Assembly: GCA_028870615.1 (NCBI GenBank)
Contig: JAGWPH010000114.1
Location: 1 to 14,558, forward strand
DNA length: 14,558 nt
Origin: Betaproteobacteria bacterium
GTDB lineage: Bacteria > Pseudomonadota > Gammaproteobacteria > Burkholderiales > Ferrovaceae
Direction of reading: 5' to 3'
The position numbers were made by a program, and so were the translations under genes. Below the pieces are notes generated by a model, which saw nothing but the letters and a program-made list of their open reading frames with translations, had not been told where the DNA came from and ran no database searches. Shown here one piece after another: positions 5,704 to 13,600 of the stretch; within the stretch, counting starts at the first letter, position 1; every line of letters begins with the position of its first letter.

Positions 5704-7008
5704 ATGACGTTGCATGGCCTCCGACGCGTTCTGGGTGGTGTGCTGGTTGCGCTGTGGCTCGGCCTGGCCCCGGCTTGGCTGTGGGCCGACGAGGTGGCGC
5801 CGGTGGGAGAAGTGACCTTCGCCATCGGTGAAGGCCATATCGCGCGGGGCAGCGAGGAACTCGCTGCCGCGAAAGGTGCCCGGATATGGATCGGCGACGC
5901 CATCGAAACGCCCCAGGGCGGGCATGTGCATATCCGCTTTATCGACGGCGCCTTTGTGAGCGTGCGTCCCAATTCGCGTCTCCTGATCCAGGAATACCAG
6001 TTCGATGCGGGCCATCCGGAACGTTCCGCAGTCAAGTTCACGCTGGAGCGCGGCGTGGCCCGCGCCATCTCCGGGCAAGCGGCGCACGCGGCCAAAGACC
6101 ACTTCCGGCTCAACACGCCGCTCGTGGCCATCGGCGTGCGCGGCACGGATTTTGTCACCCAGGTGCGTTCCGATTCGGTCTCGGCGGTGGTCAACCAGGG
6201 GGCAATCATTGTGGCGCCCTTTGACGAAACCTGCCTGGTGGGCGGCTTTGGAGGCTGTGCCACGAGCCGCTCGAAAGTATTGACGGCTGAAATGGCCGGG
6301 GTGATCGAATACGGGCTGCATCAAACGGCACCCAGCATCCGGCCCGGCATTCCCAAGTCCCTGGATACGCCGGCACTCGTGGCCCCTGAAGAGGCTTCAG
6401 CCCCTCCCCCGCCCGGCCAGGCTGCTTCGAATGTCACTTCCACCTCGGCCTCAACGGCCGCCACTTCCGCTTCCGCTTTCGCCGCATCGCTTCCGGCAGA
6501 CAATTCACTGGTCTGGGGCCGCTGGACCTTCATGCAGGGGCACCTGAATGCGGCCCCCGGGGATAGCGTCAGCGTCCCGTGGAACCAGGCTTCGGCAGGG
6601 CGCTCGCCCACCGTGGGCAATTTTTATGCGGGACTGTTCCGCACCGAAAATGGCCCGGTGACTTTTCCCGGCAGCCTGGGCTCGGCGAGTTTTGGACTGA
6701 TTCAATCCGGCGTCACCTTCACGGGCAGCAACGGGGCTGAGCAGGCCGCCAGTGCGACAGGAGGGTTGCTGTCCATCGATTTTGCAACGAGCCGGTTCAA
6801 CACCCAACTGGGACTGACGTCCCAACCCACGGGCCCGGTCAACCTGCAGTCCAGCGGATCGGTCAGCGCCAACGGCTATCTGGCCTCCCAGGCGGGAAGC
6901 CCGGTGGTGGCAGGCGCCGTGGCACAGGACGCGCGGCGGGCGGGCTATTTCTTCGTGCTGCCGGGGGTGGGTGGCACCCTCTCTGGCCTGACACTGTGGG
7001 GGCGGTGA
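5704..7008 (+). CDS. Secreted FecR-domain protein with C-terminal barrel-like domain
   Basis: 434 residues. Residues 1-28 are an export signal (basic start, Leu/Val-rich core, WLWA before DE) without a lipobox cysteine. The FecR domain covers about 60-165, with GDAIETPQGGHVHIRF, FVSVRPNSRL and the hallmark LNTPLVAIGVRGTDF (136-150). Two cysteines at 177 and 185 could form a disulfide. A Pro/Ala/Ser/Thr linker (about 228-265) leads to a C-terminal domain rich in Gly and beta-strand patterns (GRWTF, NFYAGLF, LLSIDFATSRFNTQL, GSVSANGYL, RRAGYFFVLP, LSGLTLWGR). By eye this resembles the small barrel domain of TbpB-type Slam clients. AAGGA precedes the ATG. It is the first gene of the operon, 6 bp before the cyclase, so it may be part of the sensory input or a surface protein exported by the third gene product. 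Only the FecR assignment is firm. Confidence 0.85.
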   Translation: MTLHGLRRVLGGVLVALWLGLAPAWLWADEVAPVGEVTFAIGEGHIARGSEELAAAKGARIWIGDAIETPQGGHVHIRFIDGAFVSVRPNSRLLIQEYQFDAGHPERSAVKFTLERGVARAISGQAAHAAKDHFRLNTPLVAIGVRGTDFVTQVRSDSVSAVVNQGAIIVAPFDETCLVGGFGGCATSRSKVLTAEMAGVIEYGLHQTAPSIRPGIPKSLDTPALVAPEEASAPPPPGQAASNVTSTSASTAATSASAFAASLPADNSLVWGRWTFMQGHLNAAPGDSVSVPWNQASAGRSPTVGNFYAGLFRTENGPVTFPGSLGSASFGLIQSGVTFTGSNGAEQAASATGGLLSIDFATSRFNTQLGLTSQPTGPVNLQSSGSVSANGYLASQAGSPVVAGAVAQDARRAGYFFVLPGVGGTLSGLTLWGR

Positions 7009-7014
7009 CCGATC

Positions 7015-8964
7015 ATGGCCCTCACTGAATTCCTGCTGCGACCCTGGCGTGCCCGCATTGCCGCGCTGGCCCTGGCCGTCCTGGCAACGGTTGCGGCGCT
7101 GGCCTGGTTTCCCGGCGTGTTGCAGGGGATCGAGGAACGTTCCGCTTCCTGGGTCTGGCGCTGGGCCGATCAGGGCGCCGTGGAACGCCGGATGGTCCTG
7201 GTGGACATCGATGAAAAAAGCCTGCAGGCCCTGGGCCCCTGGCCCTGGCCGCGGGAACGGCTGGCTGAATTGTCCCGGGGGCTGGATGCCGCAGGTGCTC
7301 AGCTAAAGCTTTTTGACGTGGTCCTGGCCGGCGACAAGCCGGGAGACGCCGCAGTCAGGGAAGCCCTTTCCGGTTCGGCGTCGCCCATCGTGCTGGGCCA
7401 ACTGTTTTCGCTGGATCCGGGCAATGCCCTGCGCAGCGGTCAACTGGCCGGTGCATTACCCAATGAGGCTTGTCCCGAGGCTTCCAGCACGGCGTATGGT
7501 TACCTCGCCAACGCGGCGTCGCTGGGCATTTACCGGGCCGGGCACCTCACGCCGCGCGTGGATCCCGATGGCATGGTGCGCCGCGTGCCGGCCCTGATCT
7601 GCTATCGGGGTCAGACCTACCCCACCCTGGCGCTGGCGGGACTGATCCAGGCCACCGGCCAGGATGGACCGCTGCCGGTGCGCCCGGGCCAGAAGTGGCT
7701 GGACCCCGCCTGGACCGTGGAGTTGCCGGGCATTGCCATTCCGCTCGATGCGAAAGGCGACGTGCGGGTGTCCTACCAGTTGCCCCGCAGTGCCTTTACG
7801 GCGGTGTCTGCCGTGGACGTGATCCGTCACAAGGTCCCCGGAACGCTGCTCCAGGGCGCCTGGACCCTCGTGGGCTCCACCGCGTTTGGTGTGGGCGATG
7901 CTGTGCCGACGCCGCAGGGCGGGGCCGAAAGCGGGTTGTTTGTGCATGCCGAGTTGCTGTCGGCCATCCTGGACGACCGGGTGCCCTACACGCCGCGCAT
8001 CGCGGCCCTCTGGCCATGGCTTGCGGGCGGGCTGTCAGCACTGTTGCTGCTGGGTTTTTGCGCGCGCCGGCGCTTTTCCGTGCTGGCGTTGCCGGCAATG
8101 GCCCTGGCGTTGCTGGCAGTGTTTTTTGCGGTATACGCAGAGGCGTTGCTCAAGGCCCATCTCTGGATCGGCTGGGTGGACCCGGCGCTGTTTGTGCTGC
8201 TGGCCGCGACGGCCCTGGGCGTGACGGAGCATGCCCGTGTCCGCGTTGAAAGCCGGCGCATCTACCAGAACCTGGCCAGTTATCTTCCGGCGGAAGTGGC
8301 CGCCAAGGTGGCCTACCAGGCGCAATCCAGCCGTGTGGAAGCCAGTCACCGGGATGTGACGGTGATGTTTGTGGACCTGAGAAATTTTTCTGCCTTCTGC
8401 AAGGCGCGCCCCGCGGAAGAAAGCGCCACCGTGCTGCATGTTTTCTTTTCCACGGCTGCCGAAATCATCGCAGCCCATGGCGGCGTGGTGGAGCACATGG
8501 TGGGAGACGGCATCATGGCGGTATGGAATGGGGCCACGCCCTGCACGGATCACGAGTCGCGCGCGCTGGCTGCCGCGGCAGCCCTGTGGCCGCGCTGTAT
8601 CGCCGAATTGCCGGAGATTGCGCGGTTTGGACTGGAGCCCCTGGATGTGGGCATCGGCATGGAGTCGGGGGTGGCGCTGGTGGGCTCCTTTGGCCTGGCC
8701 GAGCGCCGGACCCACACGGTCATGGGCGAGCCGGTGTCCGTGGCATCGCGGCTGCAGGCCATGACCGCAGAGTTGGCCTACCCCGTCCTGGTGGGCGAAG
8801 CCATGGCACAGCGAGTGCCCCGGGCCGATCTGATAAACTTGGGCCTTTTCCTGCTGGATGGCCTGCCCCATGAACGCATTGTGTACTCCCTCAAGGTGCC
8901 CTTTACCGATGGCCGGGCGCAGCGTCTGGGGGCGCTCTCTCTTGTCGGGCAGCGCGCTGCCTGA
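7015..8964 (+). CDS. CHASE2-domain membrane-bound class III nucleotidyl cyclase
   Basis: 649 residues. An N-terminal membrane helix (about 14-34) is followed by a periplasmic CHASE2 sensor (about 40-325; MVLVDIDEKSLQALGPWPWPR, KLFDVVLAGD, PRVDPDGMVRRVP), three membrane helices (about 328-400) and a cytoplasmic class III cyclase domain (about 445-625). Such proteins make cAMP in response to an unknown external cue. Metal-binding aspartates are kept (D454 in FVDLRNF, D498 in VGDG), as are Thr568 and the transition-state Arg579. Two usual catalytic residues are replaced: the purine-binding Lys is His494 and the ribose/transition-state Asn is Ser575 (VSVASRL). Activity or nucleotide choice may therefore be altered. 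It starts 6 bp after the FecR gene, so the two are co-transcribed and probably act together. Confidence 0.9.
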   Translation: MALTEFLLRPWRARIAALALAVLATVAALAWFPGVLQGIEERSASWVWRWADQGAVERRMVLVDIDEKSLQALGPWPWPRERLAELSRGLDAAGAQLKLFDVVLAGDKPGDAAVREALSGSASPIVLGQLFSLDPGNALRSGQLAGALPNEACPEASSTAYGYLANAASLGIYRAGHLTPRVDPDGMVRRVPALICYRGQTYPTLALAGLIQATGQDGPLPVRPGQKWLDPAWTVELPGIAIPLDAKGDVRVSYQLPRSAFTAVSAVDVIRHKVPGTLLQGAWTLVGSTAFGVGDAVPTPQGGAESGLFVHAELLSAILDDRVPYTPRIAALWPWLAGGLSALLLLGFCARRRFSVLALPAMALALLAVFFAVYAEALLKAHLWIGWVDPALFVLLAATALGVTEHARVRVESRRIYQNLASYLPAEVAAKVAYQAQSSRVEASHRDVTVMFVDLRNFSAFCKARPAEESATVLHVFFSTAAEIIAAHGGVVEHMVGDGIMAVWNGATPCTDHESRALAAAAALWPRCIAELPEIARFGLEPLDVGIGMESGVALVGSFGLAERRTHTVMGEPVSVASRLQAMTAELAYPVLVGEAMAQRVPRADLINLGLFLLDGLPHERIVYSLKVPFTDGRAQRLGALSLVGQRAA

Positions 8965-9003
8965 ACGATCCTCCCTTTATTTTTCTGTTTTGAATTTGAA
9001 TTC

Positions 9004-10314
9004 GTGACGAGACTGATCGTCTTTTGCGGGCTGGCGTTGCTTTTTGGCGTCAAGGCGGCGTTTGCAGATGCCTGCCCCACGGCCTTTCCGCTCAATCCAC
9101 CCACAGATCAGGCGGCCCTGACCGAAGAGGCCCAGCGCCTCAGCCCCCTGGAAACACCTTGTGAAAACCGCGCCGATTATTTTGCCTATCGCGGGCTGGT
9201 GGCGTTGCAGCGCGGTGAGGCCGCTGCCGCGGTGGAGTGGCTGGAGCGCGCCCTGCTGATCAACCCCAATCTCGCCGGGGTGGAGGTGGACTACGCCCGG
9301 GCCCTGGCCCTGGCGGGGGACCGCGCCGCCGCAGCCAATCTGGCCCGCGAGCTGTTGGCCCGCCCCGACCTCCCCCCCGCCGTGGCCTCCTGGCTGCCCC
9401 AGCAATTCCAGGACTGGTCCATCACCTCGGACTGGGTCAGCCGCTTTAGCGTGGCGAGCCTCGCAGGCTATGAAACCAACCTCAACAGCGCGCCGCAAAA
9501 CCCCTTCGTGACACTGACGCTGGGTTCGGGTGATCTGTCGCTGCAGTTGTCGCCGCAATTCCAGCCCAAGCGGGGGGCGGCGGGACAGTTGATCCTGTCA
9601 GGGGTGGTGGGACGGGAATGGGGTGACGATGCCCTCGCCTTTATCGGCCAGGCGCAGGCGCGCGGCAGCGGGTTTTCGGATACCAACTACCAGCAGGCTG
9701 ATCTCGCGGCCCTCTGGCGCCACGCATTCCAGGATGGCGCCACGCTGCTGCGGGTGGATGACATCGGGTTGCGTTACGGAGGGCAGAGCCTGTATCAAAG
9801 CGTACGGCTGGAACCCGACTATGAATGGATCTGGGGGCCGTGCCGTCCCAGGGTGGGACTGCTTTACAACACCTATGCCTACCCCGTTGCCCCCGAACTG
9901 AACGGGCGCTATACGGGCGTGCTGAGCGGCGGCGTCTGTGCCGTGGGGGCAGACCAGATTCGCGGCCAGGTGAGCCTAGGCCGGGATCTCGCAGCCGGTA
10001 ATGACCGGCCGGGAGGGGGGGAGGGGGCCGGGGAAATGACCCTGGGCTGGACCCATCCCTGGGGTGTCGGCACACTGGACATTCAGGGGGTGTTGGGCCT
10101 GATCCGGGACGACACGGGGTACAGCGCGTTGCTGGCCAGCAACGCCACGCGGGAGGTGACCCGCCAGTACCTGAAGGTGGAATACGACCATCCCCTGGGT
10201 AAAAGCTGGGAGTTCCTGATTTATGGGGAAAGCAACCATCAAAACAGCAATGTCACCCTGTTTTCGGTGACCGATCACGGCATTTATGCCGGGTTGCGTT
10301 GGACAGCACAATGA
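9004..10314 (+). CDS. TPR plus outer-membrane beta-barrel protein, Slam/DUF560-like
   Basis: 436 residues with a GTG start, chosen because it gives a proper signal peptide (MTRLIVFCGLALLFGVKAAFA, cleavage before DA). Residues about 57-120 form TPR-like helical hairpins (RGLVALQRGEAAAAVEWLERALLINPN, YARALALAGDRAAAANLARELL). From about 138 to the end the sequence alternates as an outer-membrane barrel, beginning with LAGYETNLNSAP, which resembles the GYDSNVN start of the Slam (DUF560/SlipAM) barrel. Slam proteins move clients to or across the outer membrane (type XI secretion). The barrel ends in GLRWTAQ rather than the commoner terminal Phe. It lies 39 bp after the cyclase with no clear Shine-Dalgarno and is the last gene of the operon. 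A client candidate is the FecR protein. A generic TPR-barrel porin is the alternative. Confidence 0.72.
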   Translation: MTRLIVFCGLALLFGVKAAFADACPTAFPLNPPTDQAALTEEAQRLSPLETPCENRADYFAYRGLVALQRGEAAAAVEWLERALLINPNLAGVEVDYARALALAGDRAAAANLARELLARPDLPPAVASWLPQQFQDWSITSDWVSRFSVASLAGYETNLNSAPQNPFVTLTLGSGDLSLQLSPQFQPKRGAAGQLILSGVVGREWGDDALAFIGQAQARGSGFSDTNYQQADLAALWRHAFQDGATLLRVDDIGLRYGGQSLYQSVRLEPDYEWIWGPCRPRVGLLYNTYAYPVAPELNGRYTGVLSGGVCAVGADQIRGQVSLGRDLAAGNDRPGGGEGAGEMTLGWTHPWGVGTLDIQGVLGLIRDDTGYSALLASNATREVTRQYLKVEYDHPLGKSWEFLIYGESNHQNSNVTLFSVTDHGIYAGLRWTAQ

Positions 10315-10334
10315 TTTATCAGGTATTTAAGGAT

Positions 10335-10362
10335 AAAAGCAGTCTAACCTCTTGCTTTTTTT
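10335..10362 (+). terminator. Intrinsic terminator of the fecR-cyclase-barrel operon
   Basis: AAAAGCA (10335-10341), 11-base loop, TGCTTTT (10353-10359) with a T-run through 10362, about 20 bp after the last stop codon. The stem is A/T-rich and so modest in strength. Confidence 0.5.
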
Positions 10363-10383
10363 GCAGGATATGATTAAATCTCG

Positions 10384-10410
10384 GTGCGGTCCGATCGCAC
10401 GGAATCGCAC
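10384..10410. promoter_or_regulatory. GTGCG/CGCAC inverted and direct repeats
   Basis: GTGCG (10384-10388) faces CGCAC (10396-10400), and ATCGCAC is repeated at 10394-10400 and 10404-10410. The cluster sits 24 bp upstream of the CRP-like site and could bind a second regulator of the S-layer gene; no known binding motif is recognised. Confidence 0.3.
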
Positions 10411-10433
10411 ATCCCGTTGATTATTACGGTTTG

Positions 10434-10449
10434 TGTGACTCCAATCACA
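10434..10449 (+). promoter_or_regulatory. Consensus CRP site upstream of the S-layer gene
   Basis: TGTGACTCCAATCACA has both TGTGA and TCACA halves intact with the standard 6-bp spacer. Its centre at 10441.5 is exactly 29.5 bp before the start of a -10-like TAGATT, which places it at -41.5, the class II CRP position. Confidence 0.7.
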
Positions 10450-10470
10450 TGCAGAAAGAAGCAAAGTGAA

Positions 10471-10476
10471 TAGATT
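10471..10476 (+). promoter_or_regulatory. Predicted -10 box of the S-layer gene
   Basis: TAGATT, four of six consensus, no -35 because that position is covered by the CRP site. Predicted transcription start near 10483, giving a leader of about 140 bases. Confidence 0.45.
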
Positions 10477-10492
10477 GGGTCCCGAAGGACAT

Positions 10493-10522
10493 CTTTTCCC
10501 GTGCTGGGAAAAGCGCTTTTTT
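10493..10522 (+). promoter_or_regulatory. 5'-UTR hairpin with T-run (attenuator or mRNA stabiliser)
   Basis: CTTTTCCC (10493-10500), loop GTGCT, GGGAAAAG (10506-10513), then CGC and six T (10517-10522). It is terminator-shaped but lies between the predicted promoter and the S-layer start codon, about 10 bases from the predicted RNA 5' end. It could attenuate transcription or, like other 5'-terminal stem-loops, protect a long-lived mRNA. It might instead be a second terminator for the upstream operon if the real promoter is downstream. Confidence 0.6.
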
Positions 10523-10623
10523 GAACAGAGAGCTCTTTACCGAGCATGGGATTTAACGTTAAAGCACCTGATTGACTCCGGACAACAGCGTCCAAAGTCG
10601 ATCGCAAACCAAGAGGAACTAAA

Positions 10624-13600
10624 ATGAGTCAGCTTACCCCGTCCAGTAATATCGTCGCCCTGTATGAAGCCATCAACGGCCAGGCGCCGGGCTACACCGT
10701 TTATAACCACGACTTGCCTCTTTATACCAGCGGCACCGCACAGGCCGGCGTTTATCTGGGCCAGGTCGGTTTGACTGATGCGGCCACAGCGTTTACACAG
10801 ATTTTTGGCAATCTGGGGCTGGCCACTACATCCACATCCACTTCGACCGCAGCAGTGACGGCACAAGCAGGGTTGTATGCCGCGCTGGTAAGCATTGTGA
10901 ACACCCCGGCCAACAACGTTTCGCTGGCCTACGGCGTCAACTGGCTGGTCAATGCGCTTGCGACTATCACTTCCACGAATTCGAGCTACGCCAACTACAG
11001 CGCGGCCAGTACGACATTGAACACGAACATCACTAACGGGGTGAGCTACTCAGGCACGACCACAAACGGATCTCCAGAATCAGTTGCTCTCCTTACCACT
11101 GTTTCTACCGGCAAGACGTTTACGCTTACTTCGGGCGCGGACAGCTTTACCGGCCTGTCAACAGGGAACAACACCTTCAATGCATCAGCAACCACCTTCT
11201 CGGCGCTCGATAACCTGATTGGCGGCGGTGGAACGGGCAACGTGCTGAACATCACAGATAGCGCCGCAGGAATTAACACGACGACAGCAGTTGGTGCCAC
11301 TGTGAGCGGTATTCAGACGGCAAACTTGACCGATTCCTTTTCGGGCGGTGGGGTTAATGCAAATACCTCTGGTTGGACTGGGTTGACTACCCTGACCACT
11401 GCAAACAACGGGGGTGCTCTAACCCTGACAGTGGCCAGTACGGCAAGTGATACCTCAACTGCATCAGCCGTGGCCACCAATAATGTAACGATCGACGGGG
11501 GGATCAATGTCGCCCTGACCGAAACTGGGGCAACGAGTGGAACGATCACCGTTGGTGGAACCACAGCGCCGACCGGCACCATCACAGTGAACAACACTGC
11601 ATCTGCTTCAGGTGCGGCGACGGGAACTGTTGGCGTCACCGGCGGAACTGTTGTGGCGGTTACAAACAACCTGTCAAACTCCAACACTGCAACCTCTGGT
11701 TCGACGATTGCGACGGGTGGGGTGGTTACTTTAACTGGTGGAACCGCAACCACAAGCGCCTCGATTACTCAAACTGCACCGGTACAGCAGGTTGATACAG
11801 TCACGTGGGTGGCCTTTAGTTCGTCAGACACAACGTCTGACTCTGAGACAATTGGCGGCGTAACAGTTACGGTCAGCTCGGGCAGTACCGCGTATACGGC
11901 GGCTAATGTTGCTACGGTGGCCGCTGGCGGTACGGTCTCTGGTCTGTCACTTACGACGTCGGCGAATTGGACAGTCAGTGGGGCAACAAGTGGCGGTGCT
12001 ACGACCTTCACCAGCACGGGAGCGAATACTAGTTCGGCTATCGGGGCTGGTACTCAGGGTTCTTCTCACGGCGGAAGTCCCACAGCGGTTACTGTGACCA
12101 ACGGCGTGGTTGATGGCAATGCCATCATCACCGATGCCAACACGATTGCCACGGTGCCGACGGCCGGGACCATTACGACAGCAACTCTGAGCGGGTTGTC
12201 CGGCACGAGCAACAAGATCAGCGACAACGCGCTGACAAGCCTGACCATCAATAACTCTCTAGCATCTACCACCGTGACGGTTGACGCCAAGACGTTCGCC
12301 TCACCGGCAACCACCTTGGCGCTGTCCCTGAACAATGATGCGGGGCTGACTTTCACGGACACCCAAAACGCATACACCACCCTGAACGTGACAACGGGTG
12401 CCACAGCGTCCACATTGACTGCGGTGAACGCAACCGGTGTTACGGCGGAAACCATCAGCGGTTCAAGCGTCTTGACCCAAACCGCAGCAGGGATGACCGC
12501 TCTGGCGACAGTCACTGTGACGGGTGCGGCTGGTCTGACCGATTCGGATCTGAATGCCGGCGCACTGAACAAGCTCACATCGGTGAACGCGAGCGGATCC
12601 TCTGGCGCCATCACTGTGTCGTTGAATTCTACCCAAACAGCCTTCACTGGCGGCACGGGGAAAGACACAGTTACCATCAGCAGTGTGGCCACACAGACCA
12701 TCAAGGGAGGGAGCGCGACTGGAAATGAAATCGTCTGGAATGGTGCTGCCCTGCCTACTTCCGGGACACCCGCAGTTCAGGGCCTGGGTACTGTTTCTGG
12801 CTTTACCACGTTGGGCGTTGGACCCTCGTATGCAGCCACAACCGGCTCATTCGATCTGAGCGTACTCACTGGCTACACTGCGCTGGATGTTCTGGCGAAT
12901 ACAACCGTTACCGGTTTAGTTAAATTTGTTAATGCAGCAGCGGCTACGACGCTGGCAATTGATGGCGGCGTCGCTGGTACGGTGTCCTTTAATAGTGCTG
13001 ATGCCAGCGGTTTTTCAGACAGCCTGTCTGCTACGGTGGGCACATCGAAAACAACATCAGGGTTCACGGTTGGAACATTTGCGGTTGCTGATTCTGCAGG
13101 AACTGGTTTTGGCACCTTGACCCTTAACACGGTTAATAAGGCAGATACATCAGGTACTGGCACGCTTGTGACAGACACTATCAGTACCCTGACCGATAAC
13201 TACCTGTCGACATTGAATGTCACTGGCTCAAGCAGCCTGACAATCGGTATTGAAACAGACAGCTCTGGCTCATTGACAATTGCAGCAAATGCGGCCTCAA
13301 ACGTTACCGGAACAACAGCTGCCCTTACGTTTAATACGTTGACTGACAATTCACTGGTATTCCTTAACATAAACGGTTCCGAGGCTGTCACGATTGGTAC
13401 GGGAACCGTAGGAACAACAGCCAACGCTCTTGTCAACAATTCATCAGGAACGCTTTCGATTACCGCAAACGACAGTGCTGGCGTGACAATCAATGGTTTC
13501 AGCGATGGGACGGCAAATGCCCTGGCTCTTACGACATTGACTATTAATGATACCAACACGGCAACCGCTGGTACGGTAACATTAACCAATGGAGTAACTG

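Noticed and set aside
8035..8871. 278-residue minus-strand frame inside the cyclase gene
   Set aside because: High-G+C shadow of a well-supported gene, with a His/Gln-rich, non-domain-like translation.
10013..10030. G-rich run that could form a G-quadruplex
   Set aside because: It lies in the barrel gene and encodes an ordinary Gly/Glu loop (RPGGGEGAGE); nothing else supports a structural role.
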